DNA of 64,000 nucleotides from Talpa occidentalis (GCF_014898055.3 NW_023602073.1:25343784-25407783), one strand, 5' to 3'. Positions 23,885-36,640 are shown, counted from the stretch's first letter. Numbers and translations: made by a program. Notes: generated by a model from the letters alone, not told the origin.

Positions 23885-26445
23885 TCATTAATTTCCATTT
23901 TTCAATGGCATCAAGAATTTCAGCTTTTCATCTGCGACTTTCAGCAGTTTGCCTGAGAATAGCATGGGTGTCCATTATGCGCAGGCCCATTTGGTATCTC
24001 CTGTAGCATAGGGGGAAGGAGCTAGAGTAGAGACATGTCTTACCAGACCCTTTCTCCAACACGTCTCTCCTCCAAACCCAATTGTCATATGGAAAATGGC
24101 AGGTATGGGCTTAGTTTATAATCTAGTATTTCATGAAATGAGCCAGTTAAGATTTTCATATATTTCTAGAGTTTGCAGGATCACTTTCCAAGCACATAGT
24201 TATGTTTAGCTGACCTTAGGACAAAAGGGATATCTAGAAACACCAGGGAGGTAGCATATTAAAGTGCCTGCTCTGAGCACAGAGTTGTTTATTTGCTTGC
24301 CCAGAGGAGGACATTATGCATGCAAATGGAGGTATTAGGGGTGTATTTAAGACTTTGACTCTAGGTAGAATGCAGTTCCTGGTGCTCTATTTCTTTTGCA
24401 GTGATCTGGCAAAGATGTACTCTGTGATAAATGGTCTTAATCCACTAAGTAAAATTGCCTCTGCATAATTCTGCTGGGAATAAAGCTTAGAGAAGACAGG
24501 GTTTATATTTAAGCTCACAATCGCATAACAGCAATTATCTGTTTCTGTACATCAGTTCCTGATACAGATAAAGTTGCCCCCCCCCAGAATCCTTAGGTGT
24601 GGGTAAGCACATACATGAAGTGAAATGGCTTCAATTTATCTCTTCCTTTACTTCTGCCCCTTCCCCCACTAATATTCTAATATTGGGCTTTTATTAAGCA
24701 CATGTCTATCAAAAAATTTAAATACTTAAACACAATATAAAAAATATTAAAAATACAACAAAGCTGTTGAGACCCTAAACCTTCTTAAAGTTCCTGATTT
24801 TTATCTATAGATTTCATCTCAGAGTTCCCTGCCACAAGTTCTTGATGAATTTCTTTCCTCCTTTATTCTGGTCTAGAGCAGGATGGAATGTGAGTGCACT
24901 TTCTCACAGACTTGCACATTGAGAAATAACCTATAAAGATTATTGCGCAGCTCAGTGTATAATATTAAAGATAACAATTACCTATTTTTCACATTTATTT
25001 CCATTCAAAAAGTTCTATCTATATGGAAAGGGAACTTTAAACTATGCATGCTCTCTTTCTCATATATGTATATACACACATATATTTATAATTCCCTTAT
25101 ATACCCAATACATAACACACATCAAGATATATATATATATGTAATATATATAATCCTTCTATATTGCTGCCATAGCCAACAGCAAAAATATTTCTTTCTA
25201 GTTACTATCACAAGGCAAGGAGATAGTCTTTTCAATAAATAAAACTGGTCAAGAATATTGAGCAGTTCAGGGATTGAAATTAAGATTTGACTAATTGTTT
25301 AATTCTATTAAGTAGGAAAAATACAATGAAATCTAGGGAAATAAGTGGAAAAGGAACTATTTATTTAAGATAAGGGCACCAGGAATGATATCCCAAGGGA
25401 AACTGCATCACTTCTCCCAGTACATCTGCTTTAATTAACTGAATTGAATATGACATTATGAAGAGGGTTAACTAATGAGTGAACTTGAGAATCAAGATTT
25501 CTTCCTTTGGAAAATGAAGTGAAAGAGAGGAACCTTTCTTCCTTAACTTTTTAATATCCTGGGTTTTCCATGTACAGTTGTGCATGTGCAGGTGAGCATG
25601 GCATGAAGGCAGCAAACCGGGGGGCACACTGAAATCATCCTGCCCCCATGGCTAAGCATCCTGAGCTCCAGCATGGTGCTGTGTCTGCTGAGAAGAACAT
25701 CCTTTGCTAATTTGCACAAAGAACAATATGGAGTAGTGAAGCTGCAATATACTATAAGAGAAAGAAAACTGTATTTACATGCTTTATAACACTAAATTTC
25801 CAAATTTTGTGAAACAGCCTTTTCACATTGGACATGTTTAAAACAAGTTTTACTGCCTTCCAGGGCACTGATTTCAAATTGGTACCATGGTCATCCAGAA
25901 TGGGGACAGGGTATAACTGAACATGTTTTCAAGATTCTGCAAATTTCTATAGGAACTGATTTGCTTTTGTGCTTTTATCAGTTAATAACATAAAAAAGTA
26001 ACATAACCTCTTTTGTAGTAGCAACAAGAAATACTAATTAAGATTAAAAGGTGGAGTTGTTAAGTAAATGACTTATTTGTACCAAGTAAATGCAAAAAAG
26101 AAATGAAAGTTTTACTATACTCTACCAGAAAACTATCACCTGGTACCTGAGTTACATAGGTGCTTTGAAATCAAAGGCTCTGTTGCCATAGCAGTCGATA
26201 CTATATTCACATTTGAGTGCTAATTTAATTTCAGCCAAACAACATGTTTTGCCACATTAAATTAGTTTTGTTAATTTGATTTTAATTGATTGTGTAGCCT
26301 GTATTTGATTGTTAATTTGTTTTGATTTTATGGTTGTACAAGGACTCTGAAAGGAGTTTATAACCAAGTTTGCATATTTTTACAGGTTTAACATGTTTAT
26401 TATGTTGTATATGTACATAACAAAAATAATTTAAGTCACTTTCAG
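23885..26445. other. Unique AT-rich intron
   Basis: Contains a TA/CA low-complexity patch at 25060-25155. No gene or confident mobile element. Confidence 0.5.
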
Positions 26446-26463
26446 GAGTCAAATAATATTTTT

Positions 26464-26710
26464 TTTAAGATTTATTTATTTATGCACACAAGAGCTGGGG
26501 TACAGGCCAGAGGTTTATGGGGTGAGAGGACTCACCAGAGACAGAGTGGGGAGCAGAACAGGCAGACTGACTGAAATACACCGCTGAGGGACTCAGCAGG
26601 GGAGCCAGGAAAGGTCTCCATGTGGGTTTCTCCCATTGAACTCCTGCCTCAGAGACTGCGGACAGCTTCATAGGTTGTGTCTTAACCCCTTGCGCCACCA
26701 GGGAGACCCC
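26464..26710 (-). mobile_element. T+ SINE, subfamily A, with TSD
   Basis: AAGATTTATTTATTTATGCA tail, ACTCACCAGAGACAGAGTGG, head TTGCGCCACCAGGGAGACCCC. The TSD GTCAAATAATATTTTTT / GTCAAGTAATCTTTTTT (two mismatches) begins at 26448 and 26711. The region around box B is diverged. Confidence 0.9.
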
Positions 26711-26729
26711 GTCAAGTAATCTTTTTTAG

Positions 26730-28080
26730 AAGGATCCATATGTTAGTCAACCTTGAGAAACCCTCTTATGCCTTCCATACTATGCCCCTGTCTTTTGAAC
26801 TGCTAGAGGGCTGGAGTTACTGCAGGCAATTATCCCATCCACATGTACACATCAGATATTACCTGTAGTCTGAGTAAATCTCATACATGTGCCCACCATT
26901 ATTCTTCAGATATTTGTAAACACTGTTGTATTGAATAAAAGTACACAAATGTTTGGGTATTACCCAATTTTTCATTATTTGCATCCATCAATGGAAATTA
27001 AGCACAGATGTTAGGTCCATACCAAGCACATCTGGGTGGGGATGGGGTTCAAAATTTCTAACCTTAAAAATAAGTGTTTTTATTGAAAATGAATGAGAAT
27101 TACTAGTCTGAGACCTATTGGGTATTTTGAAGGAAAAGTATTTTCTATGCATTATGTGATATTTTGTAACAGGTTACATCATGTAAAAGACTACTTAATT
27201 TTCTTCTTTTCTAAAGAATCCAAGAATCTTCAATATAATTAGTGAGTTCATCATCTTATTTCTTCAGCCTCTGTATGAGTGAACAGGAAGAAAAAAGTAA
27301 AGACTGATTTGATTACATAAATACTTGAGGTTTCTATGTTCTTAAGTTATGGAATATACATACTATCTTGATGATTGATTAGTGAAATATGAAGTATGAA
27401 TGATGAATGAAAATAAAAACAAACTTTGAAGTACGTCCATTTTGTTTAAGTAACACAATAGAGCAAGGAGGGGGATTTTACTTAGAATATGTGCAACTCT
27501 AAATAGGAGAACAGAGCAACAAACTGATTATAATATACATGAAATGTTTCTGATTTTCCCTAGAATGGAGCCCACATATGACCAATGATAATGCTATGCA
27601 ACACTGTTCCAAGCTAGTAGACACCTTTGCAGGAGGGAGGTGTGCAAGTTCTTGGGCCGGCTATTAACGTCTTGATCAAACATATGCTTTACCAGAGGAT
27701 GATGAAAGCACTGACTCAGCTTCACAGAGTAAGCTTTTTCAGCAGAAGTAAAAATATTGTTTTCTTATTTTGGACTAACTTAAATTTGTAAATGGTAATG
27801 AGTGTGTTAAGAAAACAGAAACAATTCTCACTTTTTTTCTTCAATCTCTAAGTAAACAGGAAAAGGAAAATAAAGACAATGTTGGTCTCATAACCAGTAC
27901 TTCTTCTGTTGATGTGAATACGTATAGTTAAAAAAAATTACAGTCAAAAGATGTAGGTAAAGCTCTCGTTTGTTTGGTTTAAAATACCATATATGCATTT
28001 TAAAGGAAAAAGATCTTAGGGCAGTAGTCTTTTTAAAAATTTATTGTGAACATCACGTGAGTGTTCAGACTAAGGGGAAC
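26730..28080. other. Unique AT-rich intron
   Basis: Nothing identifiable. Confidence 0.5.
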
Positions 28081-28275
28081 TTTAAGATGGGAATATCCAC
28101 TAGAACAGGGAATATGCCAAAGTGTTCAGCATTGTCTTTCTGTAACAGGGTGGTCTCCAGGGAAAGGGGAGGTTCTGGGTTCCATCCCACACCCAAGGGA
28201 GGGTGGAGCTGAGCAGAGAAGAGAAGAAGCTGGAGAGGGGACTGAAAAAAGTGGAGGGAAAAAAAAGGATGGAGA

Positions 28276-28552
28276 ATGGGCCTCCCTGGTGGCTCAGGGG
28301 TTAAAGTCTCAGCACTATCAAGCTATCACCAGCCACTGCAGCATGAATTAGATCCCCAGCCAGGGAGATACCCACATGGCCTAGAAAACCTCTCCTGTCT
28401 CGCCCACTGCTCCCCTCAGCAGTGTATTTCAGTCATTCTGCCTGTTTTGCTCCCCACTCTGTCTTTGGTGAATCCCCTTACTCTTTGCACCTCTGGCCTA
28501 CACCCCAGTTCTTGTATGCATAAATAAAATAAAATAAATCCTTAAAAAAAAA
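28276..28552 (+). mobile_element. T+ SINE, subfamily A, with 11-bp TSD
   Basis: GGGCCTCCCTGGTGGCTCAG head, box B mutated to AATTAGATCCCC, tail TGTATGCATAAATAAAATAA. The TSD AAGGATGGAGA lies at 28265-28275 and 28554-28564. Confidence 0.92.
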
Positions 28553-28639
28553 GAAGGATGGAGAGCATGAAGAAGGCCTGGAGGAAACACATGGGGTAAA
28601 ACGATACGTGAAAAACCTACACTTGCTTCTTGGCCTTTG

Positions 28640-28830
28640 ACTGTTTGAGAGTGAGAGATCCGCGGGGAGGTTAACAGTGGCAGCTTTTATCTTGATTTTG
28701 ATTTTGCTCTTTTCCTCCCAGACTTGTCTGGCTGTTTATGACCCTTTTCTATGGGTCCTCACCAGAAGGTGCCTTAGACAGGTGGCAGGCTTTCAGGCCT
28801 CAAAGGGCCCTGCCTTGGGCCAACCCCTTT
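28640..28830 (+). repeat. Unnamed dispersed repeat, copy 1 (LTR-like)
   Basis: Shares ordered blocks with 47085-47240: GGGGAGGTTAACAGTGGCAGC / GGGGAGACTGACAATGGCAGCC, then ATCTTGATTTTGATTTTGCTC / ATCTTGATTTCTACTTTCATTTTG, then CTTTTCCTCCCAGACTTG, and AAGGTGCCTTAGACAGGTGG / AATGGTGCCTTAAATGTGTGG. It could be an old LTR or a DNA-transposon relic. I could not name it. Confidence 0.55.
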
Positions 28831-29249
28831 TGGCTGGGCATTTACCTAAGAGGGGTTGGGCAACTTAGGGTACTGAATTAAAAACTATTCTTTCCCTTTT
28901 CTGTATTATACACTAATTGTACTAAAAGTTTCCTTCCAAAGGTTTTATTGATTGTTACCTAGATAATCCTTATGCCTTCTTGGCTCAAGAATCTATGAAA
29001 GTGGTCGGGAATCTCCTGTCTTTGATCAGATCTGGAGGTAGGTAAGTCTGGTGGTACAGTATGTTCCAGTCAAAACTGTTGGCAGGACGGAATCTTGGAA
29101 TCTGAGATTTTTAAATACCAACCTTGTAAAAAATTTACTAGAATTAGCACAAAAGAAAAACACCTGTTCTTGGATTTCCATATGGGCAAATTGCATTTCA
29201 TCCCATTTTGCATCTCACATTATTTTGCATACTTTCTCCACCACAGCAG

Positions 29250-29272
29250 ATTAAAAAAAAAAAAAAAAAAAA
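29250..29272. repeat. Poly(A) run
   Basis: ATTAAAAAAAAAAAAAAAAA then AATTAAATTTTATTT. No SINE or L1 body is attached. Confidence 0.7.
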
Positions 29273-29876
29273 TTAAATTTTATTTACCTTGTCATTTGAC
29301 AATCAGATATAAATTAAGTATTTGAGGATTAGAGTTAACCAGCATTCTCCACATTTATAATGGGAGTGATGCTGTGCCACTGGGCTACATGATTAAGAAG
29401 TTCAGTGACTGGAAATAGATTTATGTCTTCATATTGTATTTACTACATTACTAGTTAATCATGTGGCAACAGATGGCCAGATCCAATTTCCCCTAAATAA
29501 GTGTTTTTTGTTTTTTTTTTTTTAGTTTAAGATATTTATTTTAACTTCTAAAAATAGGCGACATCATTCAACAGGCGTGTTCTGGGGGAACGGAACATTG
29601 ATTTATCATAGTTACAAATTATTAGGAGCCTCATTATTTGAAAAATTGAATAAAATGTGATGTAATGTGCAAGTCTCAGGGTGATTAATGTATCCAAAAG
29701 ATTAAGAGAAACTAGGTTAGTGCTGATGAGATAACTCATCCTTTCAACAGACTCCGCTGGTTAGTGAAACCTGGGGGGCTTTTCCTGCACCCTGTCTTTT
29801 CAGCATTTCCCAAGGAGGAAATCTCTTTGGAGAGGCCATAGAAAGCCATGGATCCTTCAGTTCTAGACACACTCTA

Positions 29877-30542
29877 GTAAGGATAGATTTTTTAAGTGCT
29901 GTTCTTGTTGTTGTTGGAATTGTCAGGGGTCTGGTGCCAGTGAGGGGTCTTAGGTACACAAGAGGGCGACAGGCATCAAAGCATCAACTCCAGTAGGCTC
30001 AGGACTTTGAAATTCCTGCTCAAAGCACTTCTTGCTGGGGGGTGGCAAGTGTTTCAGATTCCTCAGCCCAGCAAGGAGGTGACAGGTGTTTTGGATGTCT
30101 CAGCCCAGGGTAGGGGGTGGTAGCCTGCACATCAGTAGGAATCCAGGTGCTCTCACTTATTCAGGGTACAGCTGTTTTGTGTCATGAACTTCAGATTTAA
30201 GCCAGGGCTCTGTGCCCTCACTTCTGTAGCTCTCCTCAATGCACACTTCATCCTGGGTGTGTGCTCATGCACCCCCTTATCCAGTGAAGTATACAGCGCT
30301 CAGGGGCTCTTCATTGCAACCACGACTCCCTCTGTGGGGCATAGCACCCTTAATTACTTTAAACAAAGTTCACTTAGAGTTTCTCCTACCTGGTCCCTTT
30401 TGGCCCACCTGGGGCTCCCTTTGTGTACAGGATGGATAATCAGTTTTCCCCTCAGGGGTTTTCAGCTTTGTTTTGCATCAGTTTGGTCATGAGTGTCTGG
30501 AGGAGGCCAGCCTGACTGCTTCACTCTGCCGCCATCTTGGCC
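29877..30542 (-). mobile_element. Insertion made of an L1 5' UTR only, with exact 15-bp TSD
   Basis: On the minus strand it starts GGCCAAGATGGCGGCAGAG, the classic start of mammalian full-length L1. It continues through GC-richer 5' UTR with two tandem monomer-like units (30030-30120: GTGGCAAGTGTTTCAGATTC / GTGACAGGTGTTTTGGATGT). It stops after about 666 bp at AACAACAACAAGAACAGCAC + TTAAAAAATC. No ORF1, ORF2 or 3' UTR follows. The TSD TCTAGACACACTCTA is exact at 29862-29876 and 30543-30557. Confidence 0.8.
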
Positions 30543-30778
30543 TCTAGACACACTCTAAAAGTGACTCAGGACCTTCTGGGCAACATCCTCTAATTTTGTA
30601 AATGACTTTGCCTTTGTGAACTAAAGTGGATCTGATGCCAAAACCTGCCCCCTCTTACTTAAAGTTTCTACTGAACACTGACTCTCAGATGTAATACTTC
30701 TGTATCTCTGAGTGTGATAATGCATGGAAAGACTCAGATACCTAATGGCTCAAAGAACCACTGGTTTGAACATATTCT

Positions 30779-31178
30779 TTGTTTTTCTTTTTTTTCATTT
30801 TTATTATAAATTTTATTTTTATATTCCCCATATAATTGCGACCTCCTTATTTTGACCCCAATCCCTCCCCTCCTCGCCCCCCACCCCCCATAGAGTGTCT
30901 CTGGTTCATAGTTGTTTGTTGATTTTGATTTTTACTTTCTTATAGTTATTCTTTTTCCTGGTCCCTTATTTAGGTTTTCTAGATTCCTGCTATGAGTGAG
31001 ACCATCCGGTATTTTTCTTTTTCTTTCTGGCTTATTTCGCTGAGCATGATCCCTTCCAGCGCCATCCATGTTGCTGCAAATTGCATGTGTTTATCTTTTT
31101 TGAATGCTGAGTAATATTCCATGGTGTATACGTACCACATCTTCTTGATCCAGTTGTCTATTTTTGGGCATTTGGGTT
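30779..31178 (-). mobile_element. Short L1 3' end with exact 15-bp TSD
   Basis: Minus-strand L1: 3' UTR, then the ORF2 C-terminus. The frame retains FKQPKCPKIDNWIKKMWYVY and MEYYSAFKKDK, and later LEGIMLSEISQKEKEKYRM. The TSD GTTTGAACATATTCT lies at 30764-30778 and 31179-31193. Integrity is good, so this is one of the younger L1s here. Confidence 0.93.
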
Positions 31179-31379
31179 GTTTGAACATATTCTAACCTTT
31201 GTGAAGTGTCAGGGAAATGCAAACATGCTTTTGGGTCTCAAGGAGTTTGCCTTGCTGATGAAGAGATAAGATCCAAGAGTACTTTGTAAAGTGCAGGGGG
31301 TAAGCAAACATTAATCATGAATAATATATACAAAAATAGTTAATAATATAAAAATGCAGTTAAGGATGATGGTGTGCAA

Positions 31380-31770
31380 CCATCTTCGGCCGGGAAGGTT
31401 CAATGTCAATTCTCGTAGATGAAAAGAGAATGTTTGAGCCCTTGGTATCATTTTACAGGCCTTTTATGCTGAATCAGGGGACAGACCAGCAGGCAGGGAG
31501 ACAGCAACTGAGTCCCCTAGCCTCAGAGTGACACTGAGGTGGACCCCACAACTGAGGAGCCCCTTTTATCCCTCACTTCTAGGTGCAGCTGCCAGCGTTT
31601 CATATGTGCTCACCCAGTTATTTTTGGCTTGCCAGCCCAAGTGTTCATATCAAAGGTGTGCAAGCCCCGTGCCCACACCTCTCGGTCTCAGGTGTCCATA
31701 CAGGCAATGAAATAAGGAGGAATGTTAGACCCATGGGCTAGCAGGAGGAAGGTGGGAAAAAGCCTGATTT
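31380..31770. other. GC-richer unassigned segment
   Basis: A 350-bp block of more balanced composition (GGACAGACCAGCAGGCAGGG, TCTCGGTCTCAGGTGTCC). It might be an old LTR. No defining ends are seen and I do not name it. Confidence 0.3.
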
Positions 31771-31882
31771 AACTCCATTTTCCCTACAAATGCAAACTAC
31801 GCTATTGGTGGCTAAGCATTTGAAACACGCATCATGTTATAAACCAATGTTACTTCAATAAAAATGTATTCAAAATATGTGA

Positions 31883-32143
31883 GGGGTGAGAGGATTCACC
31901 AGAGACAGAGTGGGAGCAGAACAGGCAGACTGACTGAAATACACTGCTGAGGGGAGCAGTGGGCGAGACAGGAGAGGTCTGCTGCGCCATGTGGGTAGCT
32001 ACCTGGCCAGGGATCGAACTCATGCTGCAGTAGCTGCAGATAGCTTCATAGTGCTGAAGCTTACCCCTTGCACCACCAGCGAGGCCTTACACCCCAGCTC
32101 TTGTTTGCATAAATAAATAAATCTTAAAAAATAAATAAAAATA
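31883..32143 (+). mobile_element. T+ SINE, subfamily A, with inverted 5' part (twin-primed), 11-bp TSD
   Basis: 31883-32087 is the SINE in reverse complement, from GAGGATTCACCAGAGACAGA to head CACCACCAGCGAGGCC. At 32088 the orientation flips and the + strand reads only the 3' end (ACACCCCAGCTCTTG, TTGCATAAATAAATAAATC and an A-rich tail). The two parts adjoin in the intact SINE. The TSD AAAATATGTGA is exact at 31872-31882 and 32144-32154. Confidence 0.9.
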
Positions 32144-32159
32144 AAAATATGTGAATATA

Positions 32160-32935
32160 AAATAAAATGGAAAATACTTGCAATACAATAATATGTTATC
32201 TCATTAGACTAGAAAAACAACTGACATATATTTAAATTTTACTAACTTGAATCACCTTCATTTTACACACTGCTGCTTTCACTTGGCCTTGACGTCTTCT
32301 GTCTTTACTGTTTAATTTCCCAGAATGAAAGGTCTAGGCAAAAGTTCTAGAGAACAATTGTTTTTGTGTTTGGAATTTGATTACCTAATCAGTCAAATAT
32401 TTAACAAAAAATGAATGACAAGTATTTTCTGGCCTAGACATGGGAAAAAAGGAAGATAAAATCACCAAACAAAAAGAGATTTCTGACTCTTGGAATGTGA
32501 CAAAATTAGATGTTTTAGTTAAAGTTTGATATTTTTAAGCATTACATGAGAAGCAGATATTCTGGCAAAGTGAAATGTCCATGTGGTTTTAAGGAACTTT
32601 TTTTTTAAATGCCAAGTTGATGCCTGAAGCAAGTATTCACAGCTCAGATATTATGAGATCTGTGAAATCTGAGGTTTTATATTAGAATTGAGACATGACT
32701 TTAACTGACAGCCTTCTGGTTCTATTCTGCATGGCTCTTAAGGGTAGTCTGTATTTAAAGTATTAAGTATTAAAACAAAGTAATAGAATTAGTAATAGGA
32801 ATAGGAAATGCAATTACCTAGCAAGGTAACAAATTGTGTAAATCTGAAAAATACACTAATGAGTCTAGTAGGCTAAATGGTACAAGTTATAGAAACTGGA
32901 AATCAGTTGGGGAAAACAGAAATATTTGTCACTCT
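32160..32935. other. Unique AT-rich intron
   Basis: No supported feature. Confidence 0.5.
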
Positions 32936-32941
32936 TTTTTA

Positions 32942-33186
32942 AATAGATTTATTTTATTTATTTATGCATACAAGAGCTGGGGTGCAGGTCAGAGGTGTGG
33001 GTGGGTGGCAGCTAAGAGGATTCACCAGAGACAGAACGGGGAATAGAACAGGCAGATGGACTGAAAGACACTGCTGCGGGGAGTAGCGGGTGAGATCAGA
33101 GAGGTCTGCTCTGCCATGTGTGTCAGCTCCCTGGCCATTGGCTGCATGGCACTGAGACTTAACCCCTTGTGCCACCAAGGAGGCCC
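32942..33186 (-). mobile_element. T+ SINE, subfamily A
   Basis: TAGATTTATTTTATTTATTT tail, TTCACCAGAGACAGAACGGG, head CTTGTGCCACCAAGGAGGCCCC. A deletion near box B (CCCTGGCCATTGGCTGCATGG) weakens the internal promoter. Flanks TGTCACTCTTTTTTAAA and TGTCATACCTCTTTTTAAA suggest a diverged TSD. Confidence 0.9.
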
Positions 33187-33189
33187 CTG

Positions 33190-34650
33190 TCATACCTCTT
33201 TTTAAAAATATTGAGTTGGTGCAGAGAATATACCCATGTCCACACAGAGGACAACTCCCAAATGTAAAATTTCAGCTGTTACATACCATGGAGAACTGTA
33301 AGTGTGAAATGGAATTTAGTTGTGATAACCAGTCTTTTTATTTAGATATCTAAACACCTTTAGAGAGGCTTCTGCTATCCAGATTGTTTCATTCTTTTTT
33401 ATTATTTTAAAGGGCATTTTTAAAATTTAGTGGTCTCTTTCTTGTCAGATTCAAATTGTATCTTTTTACAAATGTCTAGAAATTCTACTGAATTTGGTAC
33501 AAGTTTAAATTAAAAATAGGAGTTGAAAACATGAGTCCATTTGCTATGTTCCATAATCAGTTTTAATGCATTTCTGAGCTTAAATGACACATCCCAGTGC
33601 AGACAGAAACTTTCTCAACACGAACTACATGTTTTGAGGGCAAGCTTTACCTGATATAAATAATGCATACATTTCAATTGAAGAGCTAATGTAGGAGGAT
33701 ATTTTTTGATCAACATGTTGTTGCAGGCAGAGTTAATTTCATGCTTATGCCCAATTAGTATATTTACTTAGTATTTGAGAATGATGAGACCCACCTCCAA
33801 GTACCATCTACCCTACCAAAAAAAAAACACAAACAGTACAGAAGGGGAACATATGGTCTGAGCTCTATGGTAGAGAAAATGTTACTTAACAGATGAACTG
33901 TTACTAACAGTAGGAGAAAAGGCCAGTGTGTAGAGAAAGTGGGCATAAGATATCTCATTACATTCTAAATCTAGATGAAAGCAAATTCCAGAGAAAGAAA
34001 AAATTCTGTTGAATCACAATACTTTCATTATTACCAGTTGAGTTCACAAATATGCTTTCTCCAGTTATGAAATGCCTATATACATATTATAAATGTACTT
34101 AGGAAAATGGCATTTTAAATTGGTGTACACACCATGTTGCTTGGATAATTCTGTAACAAAATACAATAGGTGAACCAACCATCATGCCCTGGGTTAGTAT
34201 CTGGATGGTGCCCAATTCTGTGGAAAACACAGTCACTTCTCTGGGTAGTTTTTACAACCTAACTAGGGAACTAAGATTAGCCGTGCCTCAATGCACAACT
34301 GAAAAACAAAACAAAACTTCTTTTGACCTTGGTCTCCCTTTAGCTAGGGTGCTTGTTACAACCTTCCTGTAGCTGATTTCTTTGAATGAGGAATCAACAT
34401 TTACTGCCTCCATTTCAGTACCTCTATTCACTCTTCTACCCACTTACACTGGGCTTCTAGTGCTTGATAAATAAGGAAACTTTTTGATAAAGACACCAAA
34501 CAAAAAAACCTTGGGGTGGACCTCCTTGGGTCCTCCTTTCTCTGCTGCCTATGAATCTGCTGATTACTCTGTTTCCCTAGAAAACCCTTTCCCCTGGCTG
34601 GCTCTTGTTTCTCCTCTGTCCTGTGTCCTGCTCAGCTGCTCATGCTGGCT
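33190..34650. other. Unique AT-rich intron
   Basis: No supported feature. Confidence 0.5.
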
Positions 34651-34669
34651 CCTCTCCACACCCCTTTTA

Positions 34670-34938
34670 TTTTTTATTTTTAAAGATTTATTTATTTATT
34701 TATACAAGAACCGGGGTATAGGCCAGATGCGAGGATGAGAGGACTCACCAGAGACAGCGTGGAACAGAGCAGGCCGACTGACGAAATGCACTGCTGAGGG
34801 GAGCAGTGGGCGAGACAGGAGAGCTCTGCCGCGCCATGTGGGATTCTCCCCAGCTGGCTGGGATCGAACCTGCGCTGCAGAGCTTGCGGACAGCTTCACA
34901 GCATGGCGCTCAACTACCTGGACCACCAGGGGAGGCCC
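34670..34938 (-). mobile_element. T+ SINE (A-like) with 16-bp TSD
   Basis: AAAGATTTATTTATTTATTT tail, ACAAGAACCGGGGTATAGGC, box B GGGATCGAACC, head CTGGACCACCAGGGGAGGCCC. The TSD CTCCACACCCCTTTTA is exact at 34654-34669 and 34939-34954. It mixes subfamily A and B markers. Confidence 0.94.
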
Positions 34939-35039
34939 CTCCACACCCCTTTTAAATGCATGTTCCTGGAGGTGCATTCCCAGTGCTTCTCTCTCTCACC
35001 CACGGTTTCCCCAGCACAGGGCTTCCTAACATTCTGCCA

Positions 35040-35235
35040 GGTGCTGGCAAATGGATGGTGATGGATGCTAAATTTATTGTGGTGATCCTATCACAATATA
35101 TACATACAGCGAATCCTTATGTTGTATACCTAAAAGCAATACAATGTTTGATGTCAATTATACCTCCACACATCTAAAGAAGTGTGAACCTATACCTCTT
35201 AATCATATACAGTGTTGTAAACCATGTTACTTCAA
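35040..35235 (+). mobile_element. Old L1 3' UTR remnant
   Basis: CTTATGTTGTATACCTAAAAGCAATACAATG and TGTCAATTATACCTC match the terminal 3' UTR of older mammalian L1s. A similar motif occurs at 41068-41120. Confidence 0.7.
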
Positions 35236-35239
35236 TTAA

Positions 35240-36640
35240 AAAATGTTACAAAAAACAGAACCATTTACAAAAGTTAAAATAAAATTTAAAGAAAGAAGAG
35301 GTGGCATTTTAAAGACATGATTAAAATGGTGGATCTGAAAATACTTGGAACCCGCTGGAGGGTGAGCTGATCCTGTCGGTCAACCTGGGGATAAAGGATC
35401 TCCATACTTTGGCACAGTACAATCAGTACAATACCCTGAGCAAGAATCTTTGAACTAGGAGTTCTTATTCACCTATGATTTTAGTAATATTAGCTCTTCC
35501 TAGGCCCCAATCCATGTATTCACTTCTTGCTAGATCTTCCCCAAACTCATCTATCTATGTCTAAGCTCATCACTCTGTCCCATGAGTATCTACCCCATCC
35601 TCACTTCCCTGAAATGGTAAATAGAAACTAGTTGACCAAACTCAGAGGACTTCATCCCTCTTCCTAACCCCTACAGTCACTTGGTTACTAAGTTTTAGCG
35701 CTTCTACCTTTTAAAATATCTTGATGCTAAATCAATTTTCCATCCCTGCTATTATTCCCTGAGCTCAGGCCTTTATTATATCTTTTTTGTTGTTGTTGCA
35801 GGTATAATATCATTTTGTTTTTTATTAATCAGTTAGAGAGTACTAAAAAATCCATAAGAAAAAATAATCTGAGCACTAACTAAAAGGAATAAATACTTCA
35901 CGTTACAATAAAATAGGTTTTAACTAACATTGAGCAACACATACTGAATTTAAGAGAAATCAGGTAAAGCTTTACCCACAGGCTTTATTGTATCTTGACA
36001 AATGCTTAAGATAAGCTAAGCACTTTCTTGCTCAGTGTTGGCCTAATCCAGTCCCTCTTGCGCACTGTTGCTGAAGAGCAGTGAGGTTCTTCATTGTCCA
36101 ACTCTCTCCTTAGTCTCCTTTTTGCATTTCCCTGCTCCAGCATCCTCAAACCCCAGTCTTCTTGCTCTTTTGGAGTGTGCACATGGTTTGCTTCATGCCT
36201 TCACACACCTGCTTCCCGTGACCTTCCTGAAGGTCACCACGGGGCCGTAAACCCTGCTCCAGCACCACCTTGATGAGAGCCTCCAGGGACCCTGGGCCCT
36301 GCTGGGTGCGCTCCTGATTTTCTGTTGATTATTAGAACACTTAAGCTACATCACAGTCACTTCCCTTGACTATCTTTCCTCCAGTCTGTATTCCTTAATA
36401 GCAAAGGTATCCACAGCCACTTCAGTGCATTGCAGACTATATACAGATATTTTTGAAGGAATACATATGAAACCTTTGTGAACCAGAGTAACCTAAATGC
36501 CAAATACACTTTGTGCAGACTGTTTCCTCTGATGAGAATGTCCCTCAACTTTTGAAACTCTTCCCTCAACTCTCTCTACTTTGTCCATGGGAAAAATACT
36601 ACTCATTCTTTCCAGATTAGCCCAGGTACCCTTCTCAACT
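35240..36640. other. Mostly unique intron
   Basis: 36060-36320 is less AT-rich but has no coding or repeat signature that I can name. Confidence 0.45.

Noticed and set aside
29844..29959. Coding frame (71 codons, minus) near 29.8-29.96 kb
   Set aside because: It crosses the left TSD of the L1 5' UTR insertion, so its continuity is an accident of the insertion.
31380..31770. Solo LTR
   Set aside because: GC-richer composition only. I could not find TG...CA ends, a polyadenylation signal in the right place, or a TSD.
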